From Hypericibacter adhaerens (GTDB lineage Bacteria; Pseudomonadota; Alphaproteobacteria; Dongiales; Dongiaceae): a stretch of DNA of 64,000 nucleotides. Shown here piece after piece: positions 1 through 10,040 of the stretch (position 1 is its first letter; each line of letters begins with the position of its first letter). Made by a program: the position numbers and the translations under genes. The stretch spans positions 4,328,217 through 4,392,216 of the forward strand of contig NZ_CP042582.1 of assembly GCF_008728835.1 (NCBI RefSeq), in the 5' to 3' direction. The notes beneath the pieces are model-generated. The model was not told where the DNA came from. It saw nothing but the letters and a program-made list of their open reading frames with translations, and ran no database searches.

Positions 1-32
1 TCGCTGAGCCGCTGACGGACGGATGCATTCAT
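1..32 (-). CDS. 5' end of an unidentified minus-strand gene (partial)
   Basis: Only the first ten codons lie in the window, reading MNASVRQRLS. The start is supported by a purine-rich ribosome binding site (GGAGAGAGG) about ten bases upstream of the ATG. A perfect palindrome of TetR-operator type lies 37 bases further upstream. This would fit a self-regulated TetR-family gene or a gene controlled by one, but ten residues cannot identify the product. Confidence 0.35.
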   Translation of the reverse strand, partial: MNASVRQRLS

Positions 33-68
33 CGCTGCCGGACCTCTCTCCTTCGGCGCCGGCAAGAC

Positions 69-84
69 TGTCAGTTTTCTGACA
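69..84. promoter_or_regulatory. TetR-type palindromic operator candidate
   Basis: TGTCAGTTTTCTGACA is a perfect 16-bp inverted repeat (6-bp arms, 4-base centre). A related half, TTTTCTGATAT at 104-114, repeats TTTTCTGACAT at 75-85. It lies between the minus-strand gene leaving the window and the small lipoprotein gene at 199, so it could control either. TGTCAG-n-CTGACA is a common pattern for TetR-family operators; the assignment is inference. Confidence 0.45.
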
Positions 85-198
85 TACGGTCAACGATGGA
101 TGTTTTTCTGATATGGCGCCCGCGGCCAGAGCCGGGCGCGTGACAGGGACGGAAGTTCCGCGCTAGCGTCTTCCGGCAATCAGGGGGAGTTCGGGCGG

Positions 199-384
199 AT
201 GGATCGCGAAGGATGTCGTGACGCGGAAGGGATGGCCGGCGACGAGGCGCCGCCGGCCTGGTCGCGCCGCAGATTGCTCCTGGGCTGGAGCCTGATGGCC
301 GGCGCAGCGGCCGGGCTCGCGGCCTGTTCCACCCCGCGCTACGACCCCGACCGGGGCCTCTTCGTGATGCGTCCGAAGAAGTAG
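199..384 (+). CDS. Small Tat-type lipoprotein candidate, 61 aa
   Basis: The product has a twin-arginine stretch (SRRRLLLG, residues 22-29), a hydrophobic segment and a lipobox ending in Cys43 (GLAAC), leaving only about 18 residues after the predicted lipidation site. This looks like a very short membrane-anchored lipoprotein. A good ribosome binding site (GGGGGAG) precedes the ATG. No family is recognised and no function can be given. It stands alone, convergent with the response regulator gene downstream. The main alternative is a chance frame in G+C-rich DNA, but the signal sequence and ribosome binding site together argue for a real gene. Confidence 0.55.
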   Translation: MDREGCRDAEGMAGDEAPPAWSRRRLLLGWSLMAGAAAGLAACSTPRYDPDRGLFVMRPKK

Positions 385-445
385 ACGGGCCTCGGCCAGG
401 GGCGAGGCGAAGAGGACGGGCCGGCGCGCCGACGGGTCTTCCGTC

Positions 446-1171
446 CTAGGCAGCGCTCTCCGGCACGAACATGTAGCCCACGCCGCGCACGGTCTTCAGC
501 ACCTCGGGGCGCTCCGCATTGACCTCGATCTTCTTGCGGATGCGCGCGATGCGGACATCGACGCTGCGGTCGAAGACCTCCTCGCCATGGGTATGGGCGA
601 GTTCCAGCAGCCGGTCGCGGCTGAGCACGCGGTTGGGATTCTTCGCGAAAGCCACCAGCAGATCGAACTCCATGCTGGTCATGGCGATCTCGTCGCCGTT
701 CGCGTCGTAAAGCTTGCGCGAGGCCACATCGAGCGTGCAGCGGCCCATGCGGATCTTCTCCATCGCCTGGCTCGGGCTTGCCGCGCGCGCGGCGCCGCCG
801 GTGCGCACGCGCCGCAGCACGCTCTTCACCCGCGCCAGCAGCTCGCGCAGATCGAACGGCTTGGTCACATAATCGTCGGCGCCCATCTCAAGCCCGACGA
901 TGCGGTCGACCGTCTCGCCCAGGCCGGTCACGACCACGATCCCGACGCCGCCCCGCGCGCGCAGCTCGCGCGTCAGCGCGAGGCCGTCCTCGCCCGGCAG
1001 ATGCAGGTCCATCAGCACGATCTCGACCTGCTCGACGGCGATGACCTGGCGCATCGCAGCCCCGTCGCCGGCGGTGCTGACGGCGAAGCCCTGCATCTCG
1101 AAATATTCGCGGACCGTGCTCTGCACATCCGGATCGTCATCGACGACCAACAGGCGGGTCTTGCCGTCCAT
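446..1171 (-). CDS. OmpR-family response regulator (TorR-like)
   Basis: Two-domain DNA-binding response regulator of 241 aa. The receiver domain (about 6-120) has the acidic pocket (DDD at 11-13), the phospho-acceptor Asp55 (LMDLHLPGEDG) and the conserved Lys in YVTKPFDLREL. A winged-helix Trans_reg_C domain follows (about 140-237) and ends with the usual RGVGYMF motif. The receiver, with GLEMGADDYVTKP, resembles the TorR/TctD group, so respiration or small-molecule sensing is possible but unproven. The ATG is preceded by GGGGAGCGGTGAG. No cognate kinase is adjacent; the hybrid kinase 0.9 kb away is on the same strand but separated by a divergent gene and a terminator. Confidence 0.93.
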   Translation of the reverse strand: MDGKTRLLVVDDDPDVQSTVREYFEMQGFAVSTAGDGAAMRQVIAVEQVEIVLMDLHLPGEDGLALTRELRARGGVGIVVVTGLGETVDRIVGLEMGADDYVTKPFDLRELLARVKSVLRRVRTGGAARAASPSQAMEKIRMGRCTLDVASRKLYDANGDEIAMTSMEFDLLVAFAKNPNRVLSRDRLLELAHTHGEEVFDRSVDVRIARIRKKIEVNAERPEVLKTVRGVGYMFVPESAA

Positions 1172-1704
1172 CCTGATCTCACCGCTCCCCAGTCATCGCC
1201 TTCGGCCGAAACGGAAATGAAAGGCCACACCATCCCCCTGCCGGTTTCCTTATCGAAACCCGGCATCGGGGCTGGGGCCACAGACCCGATTCCCATCCTG
1301 TTCGGTGATTCCAAACCCCGCCAGGACTTCTGACACATTACCCAAAAGCCCCCGCCGATGCACGGCCGGGTTTGGGCTATTGGAGGATAATCGGGGCGGC
1401 CATTGGGGAAAGCCTGAAATTCGTCGGAATTCCCTGGTTTTGGCGATCCGGTCAGCAATCCGTCCACGGTTTTTTCCGCCGCCGCGCCGACAAGGACGCC
1501 CTTGCTGCCGCATGCCCGAAGACGCTGATTTATTTCAGGCCCCGGCGGAATCGCAATCAAATCTGCAACAATAGAAACAGGATTCCCGCTTCCGAGACAC
1601 CATGCTGCAACGCGGGGAGACCAAATTCCTGTCCGACGCGCTGGACCGGAGGCGATCGAAACGATTGCCGCTGGGGGGCCGGCGCCAGGAAAAGGAGATG
1701 TTCC
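1172..1704. other. 533-bp intergenic region
   Basis: Divergent spacer between the response regulator and the DUF1127 gene. It must hold promoters for both. I see no convincing gene, tRNA or strong hairpin in it; the reading frames crossing it have no ribosome binding sites and unusual composition. The last 15 bases carry the ribosome binding site (AAAGGAG) of the DUF1127 gene. Confidence 0.6.
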
Positions 1705-1920
1705 ATGGCCATTCAAACCAACGACCACCTTTTTGCGTCCCGCAGCCAAGTCGCGGTCGTGCCGGTGCTGATGCGCACGCTGGAGTCGGTCTACCACTGG
1801 TGGACCCGCACCAGCGAGCGCCAGACGCTGGCCAACCTCGATGAGCGCACCCTGCGCGACATCGGCATCTCGAAGGCCGATGTCTATCGCGAGGCGCTGA
1901 AGCCCTTCTGGCGGTCCTGA
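1705..1920 (+). CDS. DUF1127 (YjiS-like) small protein, 71 aa
   Basis: The C-terminal half carries the DUF1127 signature: a hydrophobic/aromatic helix, then LANLDERTLRDIGISKADV, which is typical of the YjiS-like family of short, highly expressed alphaproteobacterial proteins. Some members have been linked to RNA binding and phosphate or carbon metabolism; the role here is unknown. The ATG was chosen because AAAGGAG lies five bases upstream and the product begins just before the family domain. A strong intrinsic terminator follows, so this is a monocistronic unit. Confidence 0.9.
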   Translation: MAIQTNDHLFASRSQVAVVPVLMRTLESVYHWWTRTSERQTLANLDERTLRDIGISKADVYREALKPFWRS

Positions 1921-1983
1921 TGCGCATGAGAGGGGGCGCCATCGTCCCCCTGGCACCGCGCCAGCCGCAGCCGCATCTGCCGA

Positions 1984-2018
1984 ACCCTCTTCCTCGCGAG
2001 CCGGGGAAGAGGGTTTTG
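1984..2018 (+). terminator. Intrinsic terminator of the DUF1127 gene
   Basis: A 10-bp perfect stem (ACCCTCTTCC / GGAAGAGGGT) with an 11-base loop is followed by TTTG. It lies 63 bases after the DUF1127 stop codon and before the 3' end of the convergent histidine kinase gene. Confidence 0.8.
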
Positions 2019-2037
2019 CTTTCCGGCTTGAGGCCGG

Positions 2038-3798
2038 TCAAGTCGCCGGCTGCAGCAGATGGCCGACGAACCGCCGGACATCCTCGGGCGTGAACGGCTT
2101 CTCGAGGCAGGCGGCGCCGGTTTCCGCCAGGAACTCGCCCTGGCGCTGCGACAGGGTATCGCCCGTCATGAACGCGATCTTCGCCACCATCGAAGGATGG
2201 TCGCGCGCCAACGCGGCATAGAGACCGGGGCCGTCCAGCACCGGCATCTTGAGATCGCTGAGAATCAAGTCGAACGGCCGCGTCTTGAGCTGGTTCAGCG
2301 CCGCCTCTCCCTGGGCGACGATCTCCACGCGGTGACCGAGATCTGTCAGGATCTCGGCCAGCGTCTCCGCGATTTCCGCCTCGTCATCGACCACCAGGAT
2401 GCGCCGGCCCTCGTCGGCGGTCGCCGCCTGTGCTACTGCGGCCGGCGCCGCCTTGGGTTTCGGCAAGCCGGCCAACGGCAGCTCGACCGTGAAGGTGGCG
2501 CCGCCGCCGGGCGTCTCGCTCGCCGTGATCGAGCCGCGATGCGTGCCCACGATCGTCATGCAGAGCGAAAGCCCGATCCCGGTACCTTGTCCCGTCGGCT
2601 TGGTGGTGAAGAAGGGATCGAAGATGCGCGAACGGATCTCGGGCTCGATCCCGGGGCCGTTATCCGCCACCACCAGCCGCAAGCTCTGCCGCGTCTTGTC
2701 GAACCGGGTCGAGATCTTGAGCCGGCGCAGCGACGGGCGATCCGATCCGGCCGGGCCGGTTCCCGGCTGGCCCGCGAGCGCCTGCTCGGCATTGACGATC
2801 AGGTTGGTCATAACCTGATGCAGCTGGTCCGCGTCGGCCATCAGTTCGGGCAGGTCCGGCGCCAGATCGAGGGTCAGCTCCACGCCCGAGGTGCGCAGCT
2901 GATAGCCCAGGAGGTCGAGGGCCATGCGGACGACCGTGTTGATCTGCACCGGCCGCGGCTCCGGCTCGCGCCGGCGGGCCAGCGCCAGGAAGGTCCGCAC
3001 GATCTTGGAACAGCGCTCGGCCGCGTGGCGGATCTTCTGCGCGCGGGCGGTGAAGGCGCTCTCGCGCGCGGCCTCCTCCAGCAGGAGCGACTGTCCCACC
3101 ACCACCGAGAGCGGATTGTTGAGCTCATGCGCCACGCCGGCGAGGAGCGAGCCTAGCGCCGTCAGCTTCTCGCTCTGATAAAGCGCCTCGCGCTGGCGCG
3201 CCATCTCCGCCTCGGTCTGCTTGCGTTCGATGGCGCCCGCGATGAGCGCAGCCGCGGTCCTGAGCACGTCGATCTCGATCTCGGTCCAGGCCCGCTCGGT
3301 GCGGCAATCGTCGAATCCGAGGAAACCCCACCAGCGCCCGTTGGCCGTTAGTGGCACCGAGAGGAAGGAAAGCGTGCCCTGCTCCTCGAACACCTCGCGG
3401 GTATAGCCCGAGGTGGCGCTGCGGACGGTCTGAATCACCTCGCCGCGCTGGCGCCGATGCGCCCAGTCGTCGAGCTCGTCATTGAGCGTGTCAGGGTCCC
3501 GGATCGGCATGTTCTGGTAGCGCTGGTCGCTGCTGATGGGCTCGAGCGGCGCCACGCACCAGTCATAGCGGCAGCTCTGCACCATCTCGTTGTCGGGACC
3601 CCGGTGGGTCTCGAACAGCGTGACGCGATCGACCTCGGCCGCCTTGCCGAGCCGGCCCAGCAGGTCCTGGATCCCCGCCTGCCAGTCATTGCCGCCGACG
3701 ATCCGCGTGGCGGCATAGCCGATCGCCTCGAGCATCGCCTCGCGGCGCGCGAGCTCGGCCGCGACTGAGCGGCGATCGGTAGGATCCTGGGATGCCAT
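2038..3798 (-). CDS. GAF-domain hybrid sensor histidine kinase / response regulator
   Basis: Soluble hybrid kinase of 586 aa. An N-terminal GAF-like sensory domain (about 20-190) is followed by a short coiled coil, a HisKA domain with phospho-acceptor His224 (GVAHELNNPLS), a HATPase_c domain with the N-box/G1 (DNGPGIE) and G2 (GQGTGIGLSL) motifs, and a C-terminal receiver with Asp515 (ILSDLKMP) and LEKPF. No membrane segment is visible, so it probably senses a cytoplasmic ligand or redox state. The start is placed at the ATG preceded by AGGAGG; longer in-frame starts upstream add a low-complexity Pro/Ser/Arg stretch unlike the family. The output protein is not identifiable from the neighbourhood. 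Confidence 0.93.
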   Translation of the reverse strand: MASQDPTDRRSVAAELARREAMLEAIGYAATRIVGGNDWQAGIQDLLGRLGKAAEVDRVTLFETHRGPDNEMVQSCRYDWCVAPLEPISSDQRYQNMPIRDPDTLNDELDDWAHRRQRGEVIQTVRSATSGYTREVFEEQGTLSFLSVPLTANGRWWGFLGFDDCRTERAWTEIEIDVLRTAAALIAGAIERKQTEAEMARQREALYQSEKLTALGSLLAGVAHELNNPLSVVVGQSLLLEEAARESAFTARAQKIRHAAERCSKIVRTFLALARRREPEPRPVQINTVVRMALDLLGYQLRTSGVELTLDLAPDLPELMADADQLHQVMTNLIVNAEQALAGQPGTGPAGSDRPSLRRLKISTRFDKTRQSLRLVVADNGPGIEPEIRSRIFDPFFTTKPTGQGTGIGLSLCMTIVGTHRGSITASETPGGGATFTVELPLAGLPKPKAAPAAVAQAATADEGRRILVVDDEAEIAETLAEILTDLGHRVEIVAQGEAALNQLKTRPFDLILSDLKMPVLDGPGLYAALARDHPSMVAKIAFMTGDTLSQRQGEFLAETGAACLEKPFTPEDVRRFVGHLLQPAT

Positions 3799-3941
3799 CT
3801 TGCGGAAAAACCTCCTGTCGCCCGGCGGAGAGCCGCTGTCGTGGGGCCGCCTGCAGGGCCCGACTATTCCTATCAGAAAGCGCCGGGAAGACCCAACTTT
3901 GCCCCCTGAAAGCGTTGGCAGGGCCTCCCATATGGAATGAA

Positions 3942-4496
3942 ATGAAGCGTTTCCGCTTCCGTGGCGGAATGCGGGGTTGCATGGCGATAAGGTCCCTGAC
4001 GCGATCGGTTGTCCTTGCCCTGGCGCTGCTTCTGGCGGCGGGGACGGGGCCCGGCGCGGACGATCAGATGGGAACCCGTTCGGGGGCATCCTCTTCGCCA
4101 CCCCCGAGAATGCCGTCCCGGGGGCCTGGCCTCGTGCCGTCCTCCGGCTCCGGAATCGTGCCTTCCTTCGGCCCGACCATCATCCCCTCACTCGGCGCGG
4201 GGATCGTGCCGCCGCTGGTCTCGGCACAGCCTTGCTGCCAGGGCGGTGCCGATCATCGCCGACACCATCGTCCCTTCTTCGCGGGCTTCGGCGTGGCGGC
4301 GGTGAACGGACCCACGTTCGTCCCGCAGCCCGTCGCGACGGCGCCTGCCCCGGCCCTCCCGCCGCCGGCGGATTTCGACCCGCATCTGGTGACATTGAAA
4401 CCCTTCATCCCCCGACCCGGCGACCCGGCCTCGGTCCGGATCTTGAGGCCCGGACAGCCGGACGAGATCGTGAAGGTCCAGACCGCCGCGCGCTGA
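3942..4496 (+). CDS. Secreted Pro/Gly-rich repeat protein
   Basis: About 184 aa. The N-terminus has basic residues and then a hydrophobic segment (SVVLALALLLAAG) that looks like a signal peptide. Residues 63-94 hold four tandem octapeptide repeats of the form G-[IL]-V-P-S-x-G-x (GLVPSSGS, GIVPSFGP, TIIPSLGA, GIVPPLVS). A His/Arg-rich patch (DHRRHHRPF) and a Pro-rich linker follow, and the last 50 residues are more ordinary. No family is recognised. Start codons at 3942, 3969 and 3981 are all possible; 3942 has the slightly better upstream context. The stop overlaps the stop of the convergent ABC transporter gene within TGATCA. A periplasmic or surface role is inferred. Confidence 0.55.
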   Translation: MKRFRFRGGMRGCMAIRSLTRSVVLALALLLAAGTGPGADDQMGTRSGASSSPPPRMPSRGPGLVPSSGSGIVPSFGPTIIPSLGAGIVPPLVSAQPCCQGGADHRRHHRPFFAGFGVAAVNGPTFVPQPVATAPAPALPPPADFDPHLVTLKPFIPRPGDPASVRILRPGQPDEIVKVQTAAR

Positions 4497-6443
<1,947 letters not shown>

Positions 6444-6597
6444 ATCCCGAGGTCTTACAGGGAGTCGCGCCCCCGGCAAAGCGGCAAGATTGCGGCTCCG
6501 CCATGTTGAGAGGACAGGCTCCCGCCCGCGCCTTTCCGCCATCATTGCACGGGGTTCATGGTCCTGAGCGCCACGAGGCGCCGGGTCCACCGGCGAC

Positions 6598-7743
6598 TCA
6601 GCTTCGGGGTTCCGAACCGAGGAAGTGGCCGAACGCCATCAGCGGCTTGATGCGGTCACAGACGATCTTCGTGGTGGCGAGCATCGGCACCGCCAGCAGC
6701 GCCCCCGGGATGCCCCACATCCAGTACCAGAACACCAGCGAGACGACGATCAGGACCGGGTTCAGGATGAAGCGCCGGGCCAGCAGCAGCGGCGTCACGA
6801 ACTCGCCCTCGATCAGATGGATGCCGAGATAGAGTCCGGCCGGCAGCAGCGCATGCCAGATCGTGCCGAAGGTCAGGAGGCTCGCCAGGAAAATCAGGAC
6901 GATGCCGCAGAGCGGTCCCAGGATCGGAATGTAGTTGAGGAGGAAGGCGAGCGTGCCCCACAGGACCGGATCGGGCAGGCCGCAGAGGAAAGCGGCGACG
7001 CCGGTCAGGAGGCCCACCGCGATGTTCATCATGCTGACGGTCGCGAGATAGGCCGAGATGTTGCTTTCGATCTCATGCGCGATCTCCACCACCTGCTTCT
7101 TGTCGCTCAAGGTCGGCAGGATCTCGACGAAGCGGCGCAGGAACAGGTCGCCCGACATCAGCAGGAAGAACAGCAGCACGATCATGGTGCCGATCCCCGT
7201 CAGCATGTTCCGCGTCCCGCTGAAAAGAAGGCCGGCCACGCCCGGCCCGGCGACCGTGACGGAAACCGCGTTCTCGCCCTCGGCCAGATGCTCGAGCTGC
7301 TTGCTGGCTTCCTCGAGATCGGCGATGGGCTGCTTGAAGATGCGGATCTGGGCCTCGAGCTGCGCCAGGCTCTGCGGGATCTTGGCGAGCCAGTCGGCCG
7401 CGGGGCTCGACAGGCTGTAGCCGAGCGCCACGAGGCCGGCGATGACGAGGATGATCATGAGCAGCGCCGCGGCGAGCCGGGGCAATCCGAACTTCGCCCC
7501 CAGCCGCATGGCCGGCTGCAGCATGAGATAGAGGATGACGGCGAAGATGACCGGCAGGACGATCGGGCCGGCCAGATAGAGCGCGTAGAAGCTCAGCAGC
7601 AGAAAGATGCCGAGCAGCAGGAGCGTCTTGGGATCCTGCGGCAGCGGCATCTCGTCGGGGGCGGTTGCCGGCTCGGCCGGCGGCGGGCTCGCGGCGCCGG
7701 CCAGGACGACAGGGGCCGGGGTGTCTGCGGAGGGCTGGGCCAT
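6598..7743 (-). CDS. AI-2E family (PerM/TqsA-like) membrane permease
   Basis: Integral membrane protein of 381 aa with about eight hydrophobic segments, a mid-protein soluble loop (about 120-190) and the AI-2E signature region near the C-terminus (GTLAFLLNYIPILGPLCG, then HLIEGEFVTPLLLARRFILNP). The family includes TqsA, which affects AI-2 export, as well as Na+/H+ antiporters and permeases of unknown substrate, so the real cargo cannot be assigned. The cytoplasmic N-terminus is Pro/Ala-rich. It lies upstream of the ABC exporter on the same strand but 150 bp away. Confidence 0.9.
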   Translation of the reverse strand: MAQPSADTPAPVVLAGAASPPPAEPATAPDEMPLPQDPKTLLLLGIFLLLSFYALYLAGPIVLPVIFAVILYLMLQPAMRLGAKFGLPRLAAALLMIILVIAGLVALGYSLSSPAADWLAKIPQSLAQLEAQIRIFKQPIADLEEASKQLEHLAEGENAVSVTVAGPGVAGLLFSGTRNMLTGIGTMIVLLFFLLMSGDLFLRRFVEILPTLSDKKQVVEIAHEIESNISAYLATVSMMNIAVGLLTGVAAFLCGLPDPVLWGTLAFLLNYIPILGPLCGIVLIFLASLLTFGTIWHALLPAGLYLGIHLIEGEFVTPLLLARRFILNPVLIVVSLVFWYWMWGIPGALLAVPMLATTKIVCDRIKPLMAFGHFLGSEPRS

Positions 7744-7774
7744 GGATCGGGCCCTTCATCCTCGTCCGGGCTGC

Positions 7775-8098
7775 TCAGCGCAGGATCAGCCGGCTGGCGA
7801 TGAAACCGAGGCCGAAGGCGACGAGAACGCTCGTCAAGGGGCGCGCCCGGACCTGATCGCTGACGCGCTCGACCGATTGCGCGCCCTGCTCCGAGACCGT
7901 GTCGTAGAGCGCGTTGGCGCGGTCGCTGAGCTGGGTCAGCAGCAACTCGGCCCGCTCGCTCGCATGGTCGACCGCACCGCTGCGGATCTGGCCGACGATG
8001 GTGGCGAAATCGCTCTTCAGCGCCGCCAGATCGTCGATCAAGCTGTCCAGATCGACCGTGGCCGGCGCCTTACGCCTTGATTTCGTTGCGCGTTTCAT
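7775..8098 (-). CDS. DUF883 (ElaB/YqjD-like) membrane-anchored protein
   Basis: A 107-aa protein with a basic N-terminus, a long amphipathic helical middle (about 15-80) and a single C-terminal hydrophobic helix (PLTSVLVAFGLGFIASRLIL). This is the architecture of the DUF883/ElaB/YqjD family, C-tail-anchored inner-membrane proteins associated with ribosomes in stationary phase in E. coli. It lies 31 bases upstream of the AI-2E-family permease and may be cotranscribed with it. Confidence 0.8.
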   Translation of the reverse strand: MKRATKSRRKAPATVDLDSLIDDLAALKSDFATIVGQIRSGAVDHASERAELLLTQLSDRANALYDTVSEQGAQSVERVSDQVRARPLTSVLVAFGLGFIASRLILR

Positions 8099-8205
8099 GC
8101 CTGTCTTCCTTGCTCGAGCTGCGGCGGCATGAGGGCGGAATTCCCCCTCGCCTCCGCCAGCAGAACGGCCGGGCGCGCGCGAAGTTCCGGAACGCCGGCA
8201 GGAAA

Positions 8206-9030
8206 TCAGGCCGGATCGGGCGGCAGGTAGCGGGTGGCGAGCCAGCCGCCATCGACCGGCAGCACGACGCCCGAGAGGAAATCGGCTTCGGGCGATGCCA
8301 GGAAGCTCACCGCCGCGGCGATGTCCTCGGGCTGCCCGACGCGCGGCGCCGGCGTGGTCTCGATCATCGCCCGCTGGTACCAGCGGCTGTTGTCGATATA
8401 GCGCTTCGTCATCGCCGTCTCGATCACGCCCGGCGCCACCGCGTTGACGGTGATGCCTTGCGGCGTCCAGTCGGCCGCGAGCTGGCGGGTGAGCTGCGCC
8501 ACGCCGCCCTTGGTCGCGGCATAAAGCGCGGAGCTCGGGAAGCCGACCAGGCCGAAGACCGAGCTCACATTGACGATGCGCCCGCCCGGCCGGGTCATGA
8601 CCTTGAGGCAGTCGCGGGTGAGCCGGATCAGGCCCAGGAGATTGACGGCGAACATGCTGGCGATGGCCTCGTCGTCATTGTCGGTGAAACGCTCGGCCTC
8701 CTCGCCGACCCCGGCATTGTTCACCAGCACGTCGATCCGGCCGAACCGCGCCTGGCACGCCCCGACGATGCGCGCGGGCGTCTCCGCGGCGCCGACATCG
8801 CAGACCAGCGGCTCGATCGGCGACTTGCCCGAACCCGTGGACGCCGCCGCAACCAGGCCGGAGAGACCGTCGGGATTGCGGTCGACGGCCAATACGTCCG
8901 CCCCTTCCCGCACCATGCGCAGGGCCACGCCACGGCCGATGCCGCTGCCCGCGCCCGTGACGATCACGACGCGGCCCGCGAAGCGCTCCGGAACGAACGA
9001 CATGGCGGGCGTCTCCTGGACGTGCGTCAT
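8206..9030 (-). CDS. Short-chain dehydrogenase/reductase (second gene of SDR pair)
   Basis: Classical SDR of 274 aa: Rossmann motif TGAGSGIG, NNAG, catalytic Ser in NVSS, the YxxxK motif in YAATKGG, and the C-terminal PVDGGW. It is an NAD(P)-dependent oxidoreductase of unknown substrate. The start was chosen because its ATG overlaps the stop of the upstream SDR gene as ATGA, which indicates translational coupling; an internal ATG nine codons in (MSFVPE) is the alternative. Two different SDRs produced from one message suggest two successive or alternative alcohol/ketone steps in one pathway. Confidence 0.9.
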   Translation of the reverse strand: MTHVQETPAMSFVPERFAGRVVIVTGAGSGIGRGVALRMVREGADVLAVDRNPDGLSGLVAAASTGSGKSPIEPLVCDVGAAETPARIVGACQARFGRIDVLVNNAGVGEEAERFTDNDDEAIASMFAVNLLGLIRLTRDCLKVMTRPGGRIVNVSSVFGLVGFPSSALYAATKGGVAQLTRQLAADWTPQGITVNAVAPGVIETAMTKRYIDNSRWYQRAMIETTPAPRVGQPEDIAAAVSFLASPEADFLSGVVLPVDGGWLATRYLPPDPA

Positions 9031-9809
9031 GCGACCGAGCCGCCGTCGACCGGCAGGCTGATGCCCGTGACGAAGGACGAGGCCGGGCTCGCGAGATAGA
9101 GCACCGCGTCCGCCACCTCCGCCGGCTTGCCGAAGCGGCCCATGGGATGGAAGGCGATGAACTCGCGCTCCCGTTGGGCCTTCGCCGCCGGATCGTCCTG
9201 CAGGTCGTCGAACACCGACTGCAGCATCGGCGTCTCGATCGAGCCCGGGCAGACGCAGTTGACGCGGATGTTCTCGGCCGCGTGATTGCGCGCGAGCGAG
9301 CGCGTCATCAGCGTGACCGCCCCCTTCGAGGCCGAATAGGGGCCCAGCAGCGGATCGCCCACCAGCCCTGCGGTCGAGGAGAAATTGACGATGCTGCCCC
9401 CGCCGCGTTTGCGCAGGAGCGGCAGGAAATGCTTCACCGTCAGGAAGGTGCCATGGACATTGACGGCGAAAACCTTGAGCCAGTCCTCCTCCGGACAATC
9501 CACGATCTTGCCGAAAGGCCCGATGATGCCGGCGGCGCAGACGACGATATCGGCACCGCCGAAGGCCGCCTCGGCCTTGCGCGCCGCATCGGCAAGCGCC
9601 GCGCTGTCTGTCACGTCGAGCGCGCGCGCATGGATGTCGCAGCTCTTGGGCGCCGCGATGGTCTCGCGGGTGTCGGCCAGCCCCGCCTTGTCGCGGTCGA
9701 TCAACACCAGGCCTGCGGCACCTTCGGCCGCGAATTTCTGTGCCACGGCGCGGCCGAGGCCCGAGCCCGCACCGGTGACGACGGCGATCTTGCCGGCAAG
9801 CATTCCCAT
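9027..9809 (-). CDS. Short-chain dehydrogenase/reductase (first gene of SDR pair)
   Basis: Classical SDR of 260 aa with TGAGSGLG, the catalytic Ser in NFSS, YSASKG and a C-terminal PVDGG. Substrate unknown. The start MGMLAGK is preceded by AGGAGCC; upstream in-frame ATGs are not preceded by a ribosome binding site and add non-homologous sequence. It is the promoter-proximal gene of a two-gene operon. A perfect inverted repeat about 100 bases upstream is a likely operator. Confidence 0.9.
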   Translation of the reverse strand: MGMLAGKIAVVTGAGSGLGRAVAQKFAAEGAAGLVLIDRDKAGLADTRETIAAPKSCDIHARALDVTDSAALADAARKAEAAFGGADIVVCAAGIIGPFGKIVDCPEEDWLKVFAVNVHGTFLTVKHFLPLLRKRGGGSIVNFSSTAGLVGDPLLGPYSASKGAVTLMTRSLARNHAAENIRVNCVCPGSIETPMLQSVFDDLQDDPAAKAQREREFIAFHPMGRFGKPAEVADAVLYLASPASSFVTGISLPVDGGSVA

Positions 9810-9906
9810 CCGAGGCTCCTGCGATTGGATGCGGGCCGCGGGCCGGGGCATGATCGCTCCCGCCCTGCGGCCCGGCATGCCCATCACTATCGCAACCGCC
9901 TCCCGT

Positions 9907-9935
9907 TGCGTCGATACGATTTCAGTATCGACGCA
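9907..9935. promoter_or_regulatory. Perfect inverted repeat, operator candidate for the SDR operon
   Basis: Two 11-bp arms (TGCGTCGATAC and its exact complement GTATCGACGCA) are separated by GATTTCA. The element lies 98 bases upstream of the first SDR start, in the only intergenic space that can hold that operon's promoter. There is no T-tract, so it is not a terminator of the CBS gene. It fits a dimeric transcription factor site; the factor is not encoded next to it. Confidence 0.6.
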
Positions 9936-10040
9936 GCTCGGCTCCCCGTAACCCGCAAGCGGTATTGCCAATTCCTGCCGCAGCGGTGGCAACCGTCACG
10001 AGCGCGGCGAGTGCGATCCGGTCGCGGGACGAGACCCGCG

